A stretch of DNA of 64,000 nucleotides from Methylocystis sp. Sn-Cys (GCF_016745395.1 NZ_JAERVJ010000008.1:124001-188000), one strand, 5' to 3'; counted from the stretch's first letter, positions 51,516-61,628 are shown. Numbers and translations are program-made. Notes: generated by a model not told the origin, from the letters alone.

Positions 51516-52469
51516 ATGATGCCCAGCCGCTACACCGAAGACGAACTCATCGCCCGCGTCTTCGCCCCCATCGCTGGGCCGGCGGCCTTGGGGTTGAAGG
51601 ACGACGCCGCGCTCATTGAGCCTTCGCCCGAGGCCACCGTCGCCACCGTCGATATGCTCGTTGCGGGGGTGCATTTCTTTCCCGACGATCCGCCGGGCGC
51701 CGTCGCCCGCAAGGCGCTGCGGGTCAATCTTTCCGACCTTGCCGCCAAGGGCGCCGCCCCGATCGGTTTTCTCCTCTCGCTTGCCCTGCCGACCGACTGG
51801 ACGAATGATTGGCTCTCGGCCTTCGCGGCGGGCCTTGCGGAAGACGCCGCAACCTATGCCGCGCCGCTCATCGGCGGCGACACGACGGCGACCCCGGGCC
51901 CGTTGACGATTTCGATCACCGCGCTCGGCCGCACGTCGCGTTTCGCGCCGCGCACCGGCGCCAGGGCCGGCGACGCCATCTATGTGTCCGGGACGATCGG
52001 CGACGCCGCGCTCGGCCTCGCGCTACGCCGCGATGCAAAACTGGCGGCGCGACTTTCGCCTCTCGCCCGCGCGTCTCTCCTCGACCGCTATCTGCTTCCG
52101 CGTCCGCGTCTCGATCTCGTTTCGCTGCTGCGCGAGCACGCCAGCGCTGCAATGGACGTCTCGGACGGGCTCGCCGGCGATCTCGCCAAGCTTTGCGCGG
52201 CCTCGGGCGTGGGCGCGGTGGTGGAGGCGCCGATGGTCCCGCTGTCGGACGCCGCGCGCGAGGCGATTGCGCTTGCGCCAAGCCTTTTCGAGACCGCGCT
52301 GACGGGCGGCGACGACTATGAGATTCTCTTCACGGCCGGCCCCGGTTTCGCTCCGCCAGACGCGGTGACGCGAATTGGAGAAATCCTCGCCGGCCCGGCC
52401 GCGCCACAGTTCCGCAGCGCAGCAAAAAAGCCGCTGATTTTCAAGAAATTATCCTTCAGCCACTTTTGA
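51516..52469 (+). CDS. thiL: Thiamine-monophosphate kinase
   Basis: 317 residues; ATG 51516 or the adjacent ATG 51519, behind GGAGAAGGAGG, the second having the better spacing. PurM/AIR-synthetase-like fold: [30 protein letters not shown] (metal and ATP-binding aspartates), [59 protein letters not shown] and [11 protein letters not shown]. It phosphorylates ThMP to ThDP, the active cofactor. Lone thi gene here. Confidence 0.94.
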   Translation: MMPSRYTEDELIARVFAPIAGPAALGLKDDAALIEPSPEATVATVDMLVAGVHFFPDDPPGAVARKALRVNLSDLAAKGAAPIGFLLSLALPTDWTNDWLSAFAAGLAEDAATYAAPLIGGDTTATPGPLTISITALGRTSRFAPRTGARAGDAIYVSGTIGDAALGLALRRDAKLAARLSPLARASLLDRYLLPRPRLDLVSLLREHASAAMDVSDGLAGDLAKLCAASGVGAVVEAPMVPLSDAAREAIALAPSLFETALTGGDDYEILFTAGPGFAPPDAVTRIGEILAGPAAPQFRSAAKKPLIFKKLSFSHF

Positions 52470-52649
52470 GGGCGCCCGGTGGCGCCATTGCCGGGAGCCC
52501 CGGAGTCTGGCACAAATCGCCCCCGGAAAACTTTCGCGCGCCCGGACGATTCCAGCGGCCGGGACGCGTTTCCTTTTTCCATTTGCGCGACAGCCCTTTG
52601 TGGCGCGAACCGCTCGACCGCTGGTCGAAGAAAGAAAAGGCGAACCCAA

Positions 52650-54842
52650 ATGGTCCTTTTTCTCACCATCGTCTTCGGACTTATGTCCATCGCATATGGC
52701 GTAAAAACTTCCCAAGAGTTGATCGCGGCCGATCCCGGCTCGCAGCGCATGCAGGAAATTTCCGGCGCCGTGGCGGAGGGCGCGCAGGCCTATCTCAATC
52801 GCCAATATAAGACCATCGGTTATGTCGGCGCGGCGATCTTCGTTCTGCTGGTCATTCTTCTGGGCTGGTCCGTGGGCTTTGGTTTCGCCATTGGCGCGGC
52901 CTTGTCGGGCGCAGCCGGCTATATCGGCATGAATGTCTCGGTGCGCGCCAATGTCCGCACCGCGCAGGCGGCGACGCAGTCGCTCGCGGGCGGCCTCGAC
53001 ATCGCCTTCAAGGCGGGCGCCGTTACGGGCCTGCTGGTTGCGGGCCTCGCGCTGCTCGGCGTCGCGATCTATTTCGCCATCCTCACCTGGTTCGTCGGCT
53101 ATTCGGTGTCCGACCGCGCGGTTGTCGACGCGCTTGTTGCGCTGGGCTTTGGCGCCTCGCTCATCTCGATCTTCGCGCGCCTTGGCGGCGGCATCTTCAC
53201 CAAGGGCGCCGATGTGGGCGCCGATCTCGTCGGCAAGGTCGAGGCGGGCATTCCGGAGGATGACCCACGCAACCCGGCCACCATCGCCGACAATGTCGGT
53301 GACAATGTCGGCGACTGCGCGGGCATGGCCGCCGATCTCTTCGAGACCTATGCGGTCACCGTCGTCGCCACCATGGTTCTGGCCTCGATCTTCTTTGCGG
53401 GCCAGGAAGGCCTGTATGGCGCGGTGATCTACCCGCTCGCCATCGGCGGCCTCTCCATCCTCACCTCCATTGCCGGCACTTATTTCGTGAAGCTCGGCCA
53501 GGACGACACGGAATGGGGCAAGTTCGCCGCCCCTTACTTCGCGAAGATCGGCCTCAAAGACGACTCGATCATGGACGCCCTCTACAAGGGCCTCATCGCG
53601 ACGGGCGTTCTTTCCATCATCGGCCTGTTCATCGCGACGCTCTTCACCGTGGGCCTCGGCGAGGTCGGCAAGGTCAACGGCCAGTCGGTCTATGGCGTGG
53701 GCCTGTTCTTCTGCGGCATTGTCGGCCTGATCGTGACGGGCGCGATCGTCTATATCACCGAATATTACACCGGCACGGGCAAACGCCCCGTCGTGTCGAT
53801 CGCGCAAGCCTCGGTGACGGGCCATGGCACCAATGTCATCCAGGGTCTCGCCGTGTCGCTCGAGGCGACCGCCGGGCCGGCGCTGGTGATCGTGCTCGGC
53901 ATCATCCTCACCTATAATTTCGGCGGCCTCTATGGCACGGCGATCGCGGTGACCACCATGCTCGGCCTCGCCGGCATGATCGTCGCGCTCGACGCCTTCG
54001 GTCCCGTGACCGACAACGCTGGCGGCATCGCCGAAATGTCGGGCCTGCCGAAGGAGGTGCGTCAATCCACCGACGCACTCGACGCCGTTGGCAACACCAC
54101 CAAGGCCGTGACCAAGGGCTACGCCATCGGCTCGGCCGGCCTCGGCGCACTGGTGCTGTTCGCGGCCTATACGAACGACATCAAGCATTTCGCCGCCACC
54201 GGCGTGTCCTTCTTCAAGGGGATGGAGAATATCGACTTCAGCCTCTCCAACCCCTTCGTGGTCGCGGGCCTGATCTTCGGCGGCTTGATCCCTTACCTCT
54301 TCGGCGGCATCGCCATGACGGCGGTGGGCCGCGCGGCGGGCTCGGTCGTGGAGGAAGTGCGCCGTCAGTTCAAGGAGAAGCCCGGCATCATGGACGGCTC
54401 GGCGCGTCCCGATTACGGCCGCGCGGTCGACATGCTGACGCAGGCGGCGATCCAGGAGATGATCGTGCCTTCGCTCCTGCCGGTTGCGGCGCCGGTGGTG
54501 ATGTTCATCCTCGTGCTGATCCTCGGCGGCGGCAAGGCCAATGCGCTGGCGGCGGTCGGCGCGCTGCTTCTGGGCGTCATCGTCAACGGCGTCTTCGTCG
54601 CGATCTCGATGACCTCGGGCGGCGGCGCCTGGGACAACGCCAAGAAGTCCTTCGAGGATGGCTTCATTGACAAGGACGGCGTGAAGCACCTCAAGGGCTC
54701 CGAGGCGCATAAGGCCTCGGTCACGGGCGACACCGTCGGCGACCCCTATAAGGATACCGCGGGCCCGGCCGTGAACCCGGCGATCAAGATCACCAATATC
54801 GTCGCGCTGTTGCTGCTCGCCATTCTGGCGCACTGGGGCTGA
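52650..54842 (+). CDS. hppA: Membrane proton-translocating pyrophosphatase
   Basis: 730 residues, about 16 membrane helices. PPi-binding motifs [35 protein letters not shown] are present, as are [11 protein letters not shown] and [17 protein letters not shown]. Lys485 in [10 protein letters not shown] marks the K+-independent, proton-pumping class (K+-dependent enzymes have Ala there). It converts PPi hydrolysis into a proton gradient, useful under low energy. ATG 52650 has AAAAGG 9 bp upstream. The antisense frame of similar length is a coding shadow. Confidence 0.96.
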   Translation: MVLFLTIVFGLMSIAYGVKTSQELIAADPGSQRMQEISGAVAEGAQAYLNRQYKTIGYVGAAIFVLLVILLGWSVGFGFAIGAALSGAAGYIGMNVSVRANVRTAQAATQSLAGGLDIAFKAGAVTGLLVAGLALLGVAIYFAILTWFVGYSVSDRAVVDALVALGFGASLISIFARLGGGIFTKGADVGADLVGKVEAGIPEDDPRNPATIADNVGDNVGDCAGMAADLFETYAVTVVATMVLASIFFAGQEGLYGAVIYPLAIGGLSILTSIAGTYFVKLGQDDTEWGKFAAPYFAKIGLKDDSIMDALYKGLIATGVLSIIGLFIATLFTVGLGEVGKVNGQSVYGVGLFFCGIVGLIVTGAIVYITEYYTGTGKRPVVSIAQASVTGHGTNVIQGLAVSLEATAGPALVIVLGIILTYNFGGLYGTAIAVTTMLGLAGMIVALDAFGPVTDNAGGIAEMSGLPKEVRQSTDALDAVGNTTKAVTKGYAIGSAGLGALVLFAAYTNDIKHFAATGVSFFKGMENIDFSLSNPFVVAGLIFGGLIPYLFGGIAMTAVGRAAGSVVEEVRRQFKEKPGIMDGSARPDYGRAVDMLTQAAIQEMIVPSLLPVAAPVVMFILVLILGGGKANALAAVGALLLGVIVNGVFVAISMTSGGGAWDNAKKSFEDGFIDKDGVKHLKGSEAHKASVTGDTVGDPYKDTAGPAVNPAIKITNIVALLLLAILAHWG

Positions 54843-54867
54843 GCGGTCGCGATCAGATGTGATAGGA

Positions 54868-54889
54868 AGGGCGGGGGAGACCCCGCCCT
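54868..54889 (+). terminator. hppA hairpin, proximal copy
   Basis: GGGCGGGG (54869-54876) pairs perfectly with CCCCGCCC (54881-54888), 26 bp after the hppA stop, but no T-run follows. The same 22 bases occur again at 55065-55086, after the inserted repeat element, where a T-run is present. Confidence 0.7.
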
Positions 54890-55064
54890 CAGTTTGTTGA
54901 CAAACCTCGGAGGCGGCCTCGTCCTTCGAGACGCGAGCGTCGCTCGCTCCTCAGGATGAGGCCTAAGTGTTTGACGAAGTTGCAGAAGCTCCTCATGCTG
55001 AGGAGCCTGCGCAGCAGGCGTCTCGAAGCACGAGGGGCGTCATTGCCACTTTGTCAGCACTCTG
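54890..55064 (+). mobile_element. MITE-like element, copy 1
   Basis: 175 bp with imperfect terminal inverted repeats CAGTTTGTTGACAAA (54890-54904) and TTTGTCAGCACTCTG (55050-55064), 12 of 15 complementary. The inside is an imperfect palindrome (TCCTTCGAGACGCGAGC ... GCGTCTCGAAGCACGAGG). It is flanked by a direct duplication of 22 bp (54868-54889 and 55065-55086). A second copy, about 90% alike by eye, is at 55771-55949. No open frame for a transposase, so it would be non-autonomous. Confidence 0.7.
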
Positions 55065-55096
55065 AGGGCGGGGGAGACCCCGCCCTTTTCTTTTTG
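55065..55096 (+). terminator. hppA terminator, distal copy with T-run
   Basis: The hairpin GGGCGGGG...CCCCGCCC (55066-55085) followed by TTTTCTTTTT. It is probably the original hppA terminator, now separated from the proximal duplicate by the inserted element. It ends about 20 bp before the GST start codon. Confidence 0.8.
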
Positions 55097-55116
55097 AGAC
55101 TATGAAGGATCACTCC

Positions 55117-55761
55117 GTGCTGACGCTCGTCATCGGCAATAAGCGCTATTCGACCTGGTCGCTGCGGCCGTGGATTTTGCTCAAGGAATTCGGCGTCCCC
55201 TTCGAGGAGATCGTCATCCCGCTTTATCGGGAGGACTCCAAAGGCGCTCTGCTGACGCATTCTCCCGCCGGCAAGGTTCCGATCCTTCACGACGGCGAGA
55301 CGAGCGTTTGGGATTCGCTGGCGATTATCGAATATGTCGCCGACCTCTACCCCGATCTTGTGATCTGGCCGCGCAAACGAGAAACGCGCGCTCATGCGCG
55401 CTCGCTCGCCTGCGAAATGCACGCGGGTTTTGCCGCATTGCGCAGCGAATGCAGCATGAATTTCGGCCGCGCGCCGCGCCCGATGTCGCTGACGGAGACG
55501 GCCCGCGCCGACGCCGCCCGCATCGATGCGGCGTGGCGCGACGCATTAGGGCGACATGGCGGGCCGTTTCTGTTCGGGCAATTCAGCGCCGCCGACGCCA
55601 TGTTTGCGCCGGTCGTCCAGCGGTTCGACGCCTACATGGTCCCCGTGTCGGAGGAATCGCAGCGTTATATGGACGCGATCAAATCCCTGGCGTCCTGGAG
55701 GGAGTGGAGCGTGTCGGCGAAGAGCGAGGAATGGCGGCTGCCTCAATATGAGCGCGACTGA
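55117..55761 (+). CDS. Glutathione S-transferase family protein
   Basis: 214 residues from GTG 55117, preferred over ATG 55102 because AAGGA lies 8 bp before the GTG and because MLTLVIGNKRYSTWSLRPWILLKEF is the usual family N-terminus; ATG 55102 has no site and abuts the terminator. Thioredoxin-like domain with SPAGKVPILHDGETSVWDSLAIIEYVAD (cis-Pro and glutathione-binding region), then the helical domain with GQFSAADAMFAPVVQRF. Ser11-Thr12-Trp-Ser is the probable catalytic region. The gene lies between two copies of the same mobile element. Confidence 0.88.
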   Translation: MLTLVIGNKRYSTWSLRPWILLKEFGVPFEEIVIPLYREDSKGALLTHSPAGKVPILHDGETSVWDSLAIIEYVADLYPDLVIWPRKRETRAHARSLACEMHAGFAALRSECSMNFGRAPRPMSLTETARADAARIDAAWRDALGRHGGPFLFGQFSAADAMFAPVVQRFDAYMVPVSEESQRYMDAIKSLASWREWSVSAKSEEWRLPQYERD

Positions 55762-55770
55762 CGGCCTCGC

Positions 55771-55949
55771 CGCCGCCAGTTTGTTGACAGATCTCCGAGG
55801 CGGCCTCGTCCTTCGAGACGCGAGCTTCGCTCGCTCCTCAGGATGAGGCCTAAGTGTTTGACAAAGTTGCAGAAGCTCCTCACGCTGAGGAGCCTGCCTA
55901 GCAGGCGTCTCGAAGCGCGAGGGGCGTTATCGGCCACTTTGTCAGCAAT
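55771..55949 (+). mobile_element. MITE-like element, copy 2
   Basis: Same orientation and structure as copy 1 (54890-55064): CAGTTTGTTGACAG at the left, CTTTGTCAGCAATC at the right. Flanked by a 13-bp direct duplication CTGACGGCCTCGC (55758-55770 and 55950-55962); the left one includes the GST stop codon. The duplication length differs from that of copy 1, which is unusual for a single transposase. Confidence 0.68.
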
Positions 55950-56043
55950 CTGACGGCCTCGCGGCTGCCTTGCTTTCAGGGCTCTGACCCACTCCAAAAA
56001 GGATAGGTTTCCAGTTCCAGTGCACGAGGAGATTTCACATCAG

Positions 56044-56421
56044 GTGGCGTTGAAGCGGCAAAGGAGCCTGCGCGCGGTCCTCTCCGGCGCGCTCCTTGCC
56101 GCCGCCGTTGCGCTCTCCGCCTGCCTCCCGACCAATATTTCCGCCCTGGGGCCGAATATGGTCCGGCTCGATTTCCAGGGCGCCGATAAGCTCTCGGATG
56201 AGACGGCGCTCAAGGAAGCATTGGCGCGCGCCGCCAAGGAGACGCTCGCGCGCGGCTACACGCTGTTCCGCTTCACGGACTGGGCCGCCGGACCGCCGCA
56301 AACCATCACGCCGGGCCAGCCCGCCACGGCGAATTTCGCGGTGACGGTCGTCATGTTTCACGACGGCGAGCAGGGCGCGAACCCGTTTTTCGACGCGCGC
56401 CAGATCGTGAAGGTTCAGTAG
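56044..56421 (+). CDS. Small lipoprotein, function unknown
   Basis: 125 residues from GTG 56044 (GAGGAG 12 bp upstream; GTG 56020 would add eight residues). A lipoprotein signal: [24 protein letters not shown], with lipobox LSAC giving a lipidated Cys near residue 27. The mature domain of about 98 residues has [42 protein letters not shown], a pattern of a small alpha/beta domain also seen in other proteobacterial lipoproteins with a CC0125/CC1285-like domain. Anchored in the outer or inner membrane, role unknown. Confidence 0.68.
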   Translation: MALKRQRSLRAVLSGALLAAAVALSACLPTNISALGPNMVRLDFQGADKLSDETALKEALARAAKETLARGYTLFRFTDWAAGPPQTITPGQPATANFAVTVVMFHDGEQGANPFFDARQIVKVQ

Positions 56422-56507
56422 CATTATCGGGGACTGCCAATCCACGCGGCTTTGAGGCATTATCCCGCCGTCTCTCCACTGCGCTTCGGTCGCTGACGCG
56501 GGCTGAT

Positions 56508-58541
56508 ATGAACCATCCCTTCTTCTCGCTGCATACGCATGGCTTCATCCGCGCCGCCGCCGCCTGTCCCTCCGTCCGCGTCGCCGATCCCGCCTTCAAT
56601 GTGGCCCGCACGATCGAGATGGCGCGCGACGCAGATGAACGCGGGGCCTCGCTCGTGCTTTTCCCCGAGCTGGGGCTCTCCGCCTATGCGATCGACGATC
56701 TTTTGCAGCAGGAGGCGCTGCTTGCCGCCGTCGAGACTGCGCTTGGCGTGCTGATCGACGCCTCCCGCGCGCTGCAGCCCATCATTGTGGTCGGCGCGCC
56801 GCTGCGTCATCGCGGTCGCCTCTATAATTGCGCGGTGGCGATCTTGCGCGGGCGCGTGCTGGCGGTGACGCCCAAGATCTATCTGCCGAACTACCGCGAG
56901 TTTTACGAGAAGCGTCACTTCGCCTCGGGGGCCTTCATCGCCGGCGAGGAGATAACGCTTGCCGGGCAGGTCGCGCCTTTTGGCTCCGACGTGCTGCTCG
57001 AAGCCTCCGATGTCGACGGCCTCGTGATCCATCTGGAAGTCTGCGAAGATGTCTGGGTTCCGATCCCGCCGTCGTCGCGCGCGGCGCTTGCCGGGGCGAC
57101 GGTGCTGCTCAATCTCTCCGCCTCCAACGCCATCGTCGGCAAGTCGGACTATCGGCAGACGCTGTGCGCCGCGCATTCGGCGCGCTGCCTCGCCGCCTAT
57201 CTTTATTCCGCGGCGGGGCAGGGCGAATCCACGACCGATCTTGCCTGGGACGGCGAGGCATTGATCTTTGAGAAAGGCGATCTCCTCGCCAAGGCGCCGC
57301 GCTTTTCCGACGAACAGCAAATGGTCTTCGCCGACATCGACCTCGGACGGCTTCTCGCCGAGCGGGCGCGGCAGGGAACTTTCGGCGATTGCGCCGATGT
57401 GGAGGCGGGCGCGACGCAATATCGCCGCGTCGAATTCGAGCTGGCGGCGCCGCGCGACGTGGACCTTGGCCTCCTACGCGACGTTCCGCGTTTCCCCTTC
57501 GTGCCGAATGACGAGGCGAGGCTGGCCGAGCTTTGCTTCGAGGCCTTCAACATTCAATCGCACGGGCTCGAGCAACGCCTGCGCGCCGCGCGCATCGAGA
57601 AGGTCGTCATCGGCGTCTCTGGCGGTCTCGACTCGACGCAGGCTCTCTTGGTCGCAGTGACGGCGATGGAGCGTCTCGGACTGCCACGCGCGAATATCCT
57701 CGCCTATACGCTGCCCGCCTTTGCGACGACGGATCGCACAAAAAACAACGCTTGGCGGCTGATGCGCGCCTTGGGAGTCACGGCGCAGGAGATCGACGTC
57801 TCAGCGGCCTGCAAGCAGATGTTGGAAGACATCGGCCATCCGGCGGCGCGCGGCGCGCCCGTTTACGACGCGACCTATGAGAATGTGCAAGCGGGGGCGC
57901 GAACGTCGCTCCTCTTCCGGCTCGCCAATCTTCACGACGCCATCGTCATCGGCACGGGCGATCTATCCGAGCTGGCGCTCGGCTGGTGCACCTATGGCGT
58001 GGGCGATCAGATGTCGCATTACAACGTCAACGCATCCGTGCCCAAGACGCTGATCCAGCATCTCATCCGCTGGTGCGCGCGCGATGCGCGTTTCGGGGCC
58101 GAGACGGTGTCGGTGCTGACCGACGTCCTCGCAACCGAGATTTCACCCGAGCTGATCCCAGGCGAGGAAGCGCAGCGCACCGAGGCCTTCGTCGGGCCCT
58201 ATGCGCTGCAGGATTTCAACCTCTATTACACGACGCGCTATGGCTTCGATCCGGCGAAGACGGCCTTTCTCTCCTGGCACGCATGGCGAGACGCGCGCGC
58301 CGGCCAATGGCCGTCGGTGATCGCGGATGAGGACCGCGTCGCCTACGACCTCCCAGAGATCAAGCATTGGCTCGCGGTCTTTTTGCGCCGCTTCTTCGCG
58401 ACGAGCCAGTTCAAGCGCACGGCCGTGCCTAATGGGCCAAAGGTCAGCTCCGGCGGATCGCTCTCGCCGCGCGGCGACTGGCGGGCGCCGAGCGATTCCT
58501 CGCCGGACGCCTGGCTCGCCGCGCTTTCGTCGATTCCTTAA
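56508..58541 (+). CDS. nadE: Glutamine-dependent NAD+ synthetase
   Basis: 677 residues, the long two-domain form. Nitrilase-type glutaminase domain with Glu54 ([10 protein letters not shown]), Lys123 ([16 protein letters not shown]) and Cys179 (HLEVCEDVW); synthetase domain with the PP-loop [14 protein letters not shown] (about 367-380), [15 protein letters not shown] and [16 protein letters not shown]. It makes NAD+ from deamido-NAD+, ATP and glutamine, as the M. tuberculosis enzyme does. It stands alone, with a hairpin just after the stop. Confidence 0.95.
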   Translation: MNHPFFSLHTHGFIRAAAACPSVRVADPAFNVARTIEMARDADERGASLVLFPELGLSAYAIDDLLQQEALLAAVETALGVLIDASRALQPIIVVGAPLRHRGRLYNCAVAILRGRVLAVTPKIYLPNYREFYEKRHFASGAFIAGEEITLAGQVAPFGSDVLLEASDVDGLVIHLEVCEDVWVPIPPSSRAALAGATVLLNLSASNAIVGKSDYRQTLCAAHSARCLAAYLYSAAGQGESTTDLAWDGEALIFEKGDLLAKAPRFSDEQQMVFADIDLGRLLAERARQGTFGDCADVEAGATQYRRVEFELAAPRDVDLGLLRDVPRFPFVPNDEARLAELCFEAFNIQSHGLEQRLRAARIEKVVIGVSGGLDSTQALLVAVTAMERLGLPRANILAYTLPAFATTDRTKNNAWRLMRALGVTAQEIDVSAACKQMLEDIGHPAARGAPVYDATYENVQAGARTSLLFRLANLHDAIVIGTGDLSELALGWCTYGVGDQMSHYNVNASVPKTLIQHLIRWCARDARFGAETVSVLTDVLATEISPELIPGEEAQRTEAFVGPYALQDFNLYYTTRYGFDPAKTAFLSWHAWRDARAGQWPSVIADEDRVAYDLPEIKHWLAVFLRRFFATSQFKRTAVPNGPKVSSGGSLSPRGDWRAPSDSSPDAWLAALSSIP

Positions 58542-58565
58542 AAAAGGGCCGGCTAACGCCGGTCC
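58540..58565 (-). terminator. Terminator between nadE and DUF1328
   Basis: GGGCCGGC (58546-58553) pairs with GCCGGTCC (58558-58565), one G-T wobble, TAAC loop; the minus strand then reads six Ts (complement of 58540-58545). It ends the DUF1328 transcript, 33 bp past its stop. Confidence 0.8.
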
Positions 58566-58597
58566 AGTTGGGAGCACCGAAGAGAATAACGGGCGCG

Positions 58598-58771
58598 TCA
58601 GGCTCGTCGGACGAAGCTGATGACGGCGGAGATGACGAAGAGAACCAGCGCCACCCAGAACAGAATCCTTGCGCCTTCCATCGCCGTGCCCGCGACGCCG
58701 CCGAAACCGAAGAAGGCGGCGATGATGGCGACGACGAGAAACAAGATCGCATAGTGCAGCAGGCTGCCCAT
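58598..58771 (-). CDS. DUF1328 small membrane protein (YtjA-like)
   Basis: 57 residues from ATG 58771 with GGAGG 5 bp upstream: [56 protein letters not shown]. Two membrane helices joined by a short glycine-rich loop, exactly the YtjA/DUF1328 pattern and length. Members are often induced by envelope or general stress; function unknown. Confidence 0.92.
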   Translation of the reverse strand: MGSLLHYAILFLVVAIIAAFFGFGGVAGTAMEGARILFWVALVLFVISAVISFVRRA

Positions 58772-59183
58772 GTTGGCCTCCGTAGGAAATTTCACTCGGA
58801 GGCAGAACGCACGCTTGCGAGCGCTGTTCCAGCGCAAGCGCGGCAGGAGGCGTTTGGAGAACGTCGTACAGGCTAAAATTTATGAAGTGAGCTTGGGCGG
58901 TGAGGCGCTAGGACATTGGGTAACGCGCGGCGTGATCCCATCCCTCCCCTTTACGGGGAGGGTGGCCCCGCGCAAGCGGGGTCGGGTGGGGTAAAGCCCC
59001 ACCACAATCGTTGCGGCGCGAACCCCACCCGGCGGCCTTCGGCCGCCGACCTCCCCGTAAAGGGGAGGTATGGGGGATCATCACGCCGAGTCGCTATACA
59101 ACTATTGCCCGTCGCCCCGCGCCCCATCGTCGCTTTTCCCATCGCCGCGTCTACGTAATAGAGGGAGTGACGGAGGCGGCGTC
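58772..59183. repeat. Intergenic region with a 155-bp inverted-repeat element
   Basis: 412 bp. Arms at 58931-58960 (CGTGATCCCATCCCTCCCC...) and 59050-59086 are nearly complementary; each arm also folds on itself (CCTCCCCTTTACGGGGAGG; CTCCCCGTAAAGGGGAG). Inner stems CCCCGC/GCGGGG (58975 region) and GCGGCCTTCGGCCGC (59030 region) follow. This is a REP-like non-coding element. The frame of the next gene is open through part of it (from 59070), but the real start is at 59184. Confidence 0.7.
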
Positions 59184-60587
59184 GTGGGTCAGGAAATCAA
59201 GGCGGCGGGCTTTACGCAGGCGGACAAGGCGCGCTTCGCCGCCCGGGTCGCGGAAGAGACCGCTATCGCCCGCGCGCTTTATGACTCGGGCCGTTTTTCG
59301 GCGGCCGGTCATATGCTCGGCTTCGAGATCGAGATTTGGATACTCGATCACAATTACTTCCCCGCCTCGATCAACCAGCAGCTCCTCGAAGCGCTCGACA
59401 ATCCGCTCGTCGTGCCGGAGCTGTCGCGCTTCAATCTCGAGCTCAACTGCGATCCGCTTTCCCTCGAAGGCGACGCGCTGGGGCGCGCCTTTGATGCGCT
59501 GACCAGCGTCTGGGCGCAGTGCAACAGTGTGGCCCATCGGCTCGACGCCAATCTCGTCACCATTGGCACGCTTCCCACGATCCGCGACGAGGATTTGACG
59601 CTCGTTAATATGTCGCCGCTCAACCGCTTTTACGCCTTGAACAGCGAAGTGCTGCGATCACGCGGCGGCCGGCCCTTGCGCGTCGATATATTGGGGCGTG
59701 AGCATCTGGTGTCGGAGCACAGCGACGTGATGCTGGAGGCGGCGACGACCTCTTTCCAGGTGCATCTCAAGGCGCCGGCCGATCTCGCGCATCTCTATTA
59801 CAATGCCTCCATCGCCGCCTCGGGGCCGATCCTCGCCGCTTGCGGCAATGCGCCTTTCCTCTTCGGCAAGACGCTCTGGGAGGAGACGCGCATTCCGCTC
59901 TTCGAGCAGTCGGTGGTTGCGCCGGGACCGGCCCGCGTCTGCATGGGGTCGGGCTTCGCCGCGCGCTCGCTGATGGAGGTTTTCGAAGAGAATGCGCGTG
60001 ACTATGACGCGCTGCTCCCCGTCGCCTTCGAGGAAGCCCCGGAGGCGCTGCGTCACCTTCGCCTGCACAATGGCGTGATCTGGCGCTGGAACCGGCCGCT
60101 CATCGGCTTCGACGAAGACGGCGCGCCGCATTTGCGCGTCGAGAATCGCATTCTGCCGGCGGGGCCGAGCTTCGTCGACATGATGGCGAACGCCGCGCTC
60201 TATCTCGGCCTTGCGCGCGCGCTTGCGCTCGCCGGCGAGACCGGAACAGGCGGGCTGTCCTTCGAGGAAGCGAAGCAGAATTTTTACACGGCCGCGCGCC
60301 TGGGGCTCGACGCCGTGCTTTACTGGCCAGGGCAGGGGGAGATCGGCGCGGACCGCCTGCTGCTCGAACGGCTTATTCCTGCGGCGCGCGCGGGTCTTGC
60401 CGATCTTGGCGTCGATGATCCGCGCGGCTTCCTCGATGTGATAGAAGCCCGTGTGCGCTCACGCCAAACCGGCGCGGCCTGGCAGCGTCAGGCGCTCGAG
60501 GCCCGCGGCGGCGATCTCTTCGCGCTCATGGCCGCCTATTGCGAAGGGCAGCGCAGCGGCGCGCCCGTACATGAATGGGACTTGTGA
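59184..60587 (+). CDS. Glutamate-cysteine ligase family 2 (GCS2)-like enzyme
   Basis: 467 residues from GTG 59184 (GGAGG 7 bp upstream). Carboxylate-amine ligase fold: MLGFEIEIWILDHNYFPA (metal-binding glutamates), FNLELNCDPLSLEG, EHSDVMLEAATTSFQVHLKAP and NRPLIGFDEDGAPHLRVENRILPAGPS. GCS2 proteins form amide bonds between the gamma- or alpha-carboxyl of glutamate-like acids and amines; YbdK-type members have weak gamma-glutamylcysteine activity. It overlaps the following aspartoacylase-like gene, suggesting a make-and-break pair for one amide metabolite. Confidence 0.82.
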   Translation: MGQEIKAAGFTQADKARFAARVAEETAIARALYDSGRFSAAGHMLGFEIEIWILDHNYFPASINQQLLEALDNPLVVPELSRFNLELNCDPLSLEGDALGRAFDALTSVWAQCNSVAHRLDANLVTIGTLPTIRDEDLTLVNMSPLNRFYALNSEVLRSRGGRPLRVDILGREHLVSEHSDVMLEAATTSFQVHLKAPADLAHLYYNASIAASGPILAACGNAPFLFGKTLWEETRIPLFEQSVVAPGPARVCMGSGFAARSLMEVFEENARDYDALLPVAFEEAPEALRHLRLHNGVIWRWNRPLIGFDEDGAPHLRVENRILPAGPSFVDMMANAALYLGLARALALAGETGTGGLSFEEAKQNFYTAARLGLDAVLYWPGQGEIGADRLLLERLIPAARAGLADLGVDDPRGFLDVIEARVRSRQTGAAWQRQALEARGGDLFALMAAYCEGQRSGAPVHEWDL

Positions 60588-61624
60588 GAATGGATGCAAT
60601 CGACGCGCCCTGCGCCGTGATGGACAGACTGCCGGCGGGATTTCTCGACTGCCCGCCAGAAAAGCTCATCGACATATTGCCCGGGCCGACGCTCTTCGAC
60701 TTCCAGGGCCATGACCCGCATCCCTTGTTCGTCTCGACGCTGCTGCACGGCAATGAATATAGCGGCCTTGCCGCCATGCAGTCCGTGCTGCGCCGCCACA
60801 TTGAACGGGGCCTGCCGCGGTCGCTTTTGTTTTTCGTCGGCAATATTCGCGCCGCCGCGGCCGATTTGCGGACGCTTCCCGACCAGCTCGACTATAATCG
60901 CGTCTGGCCCGGCACGCTTTATCCGGACGACCCGCAGGCGATTCAGGCGCGCTGGATTTACCACTATGCGGCAAAACGTGGCGTTTTCGCCAGCATCGAC
61001 ATCCACAACAACACGGGCTTCAATCCGCATTACGCCTGCATCAAAAAGCTCGACCCGAAATTCATCTCTTTGGCGGGTCTCTTCTCGCGCATCGTCGTTC
61101 ACTCGCAGCGGCCTGTCGGGACGCATGCGGCTGCCTTCGCGGATCTCTGTCCGGCGATGACGGTCGAATGCGGCAAGGCCGGCGCGGGCTCGGCCACGCA
61201 ACATGCGATCGAGCTTGTCGAGGCGGCGCTGTCGATCTCGCATTTCCCCGACCACCCGCCGGCGCCGCATGACGTCGATCTGCTGCGCACCTATGCGATC
61301 GTTAAGCCCCCGAAGGGAACGAGCTTCTCCTTCGACGGGACGCAGGCGGACTTCATGTTCTGCGCGGACATCGACCACTTAAATTTCAGCGAGCTGGCGC
61401 CCGGCGTTTCTTTCGGCAAGGCGCGCGCGGGGGTGAAGCTGGACATATTGCCGGGCGAAGGCGAGGAGACGGCGCCGGGTGAATATTTCGATTATGCGGA
61501 TGGCGAGATCAGGCTGTCGCGTCCGGCGATCCCGGCGATGCTGACGGTCGATCCGCGCGCGGTGGAGTTGGATTGTCTGTGTTATTTGATGCATCGGATC
61601 GGGTTGGATGGGGAGCGGGCGTGA
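60575..61624 (+). CDS. Succinylglutamate desuccinylase/aspartoacylase family (M14-like) hydrolase
   Basis: Up to 349 residues from ATG 60575; GTG 60584 (4-bp overlap with the previous stop) and ATG 60590 are alternative starts. Zinc ligands are visible: His58 and Glu61 in STLLHGNEYSG and His144 in IDIHNNTG; the catalytic Glu lies in MTVECGKAG. NIRAAAADLRTLPDQLDYNRVWPG matches the family's substrate-carboxylate region. It would hydrolyse an N-acyl or gamma-linked amino acid. Coupled to the GCS2 gene; no transporter or regulator nearby. Confidence 0.85.
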   Translation: MGLVRMDAIDAPCAVMDRLPAGFLDCPPEKLIDILPGPTLFDFQGHDPHPLFVSTLLHGNEYSGLAAMQSVLRRHIERGLPRSLLFFVGNIRAAAADLRTLPDQLDYNRVWPGTLYPDDPQAIQARWIYHYAAKRGVFASIDIHNNTGFNPHYACIKKLDPKFISLAGLFSRIVVHSQRPVGTHAAAFADLCPAMTVECGKAGAGSATQHAIELVEAALSISHFPDHPPAPHDVDLLRTYAIVKPPKGTSFSFDGTQADFMFCADIDHLNFSELAPGVSFGKARAGVKLDILPGEGEETAPGEYFDYADGEIRLSRPAIPAMLTVDPRAVELDCLCYLMHRIGLDGERA

Positions 61625-61628
61625 GCGC

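Noticed and set aside
49583-51619. 678-codon plus-strand open frame antisense to aspS
   Set aside because: Shadow frame of a high-GC gene; aspS is complete and clearly coding on the other strand and this frame has no recognisable domain.
52449-54833. 794-codon minus-strand open frame antisense to hppA
   Set aside because: Its sequence is the His/Arg/Asp-rich pattern expected from the complement of a hydrophobic membrane protein; hppA is unmistakable on the plus strand.
54890-55949. GST gene and flanking elements as a composite transposon carrying the gene
   Set aside because: The elements are in direct orientation, have no transposase, and each has its own flanking duplication, which indicates two independent insertions rather than one mobilised unit.
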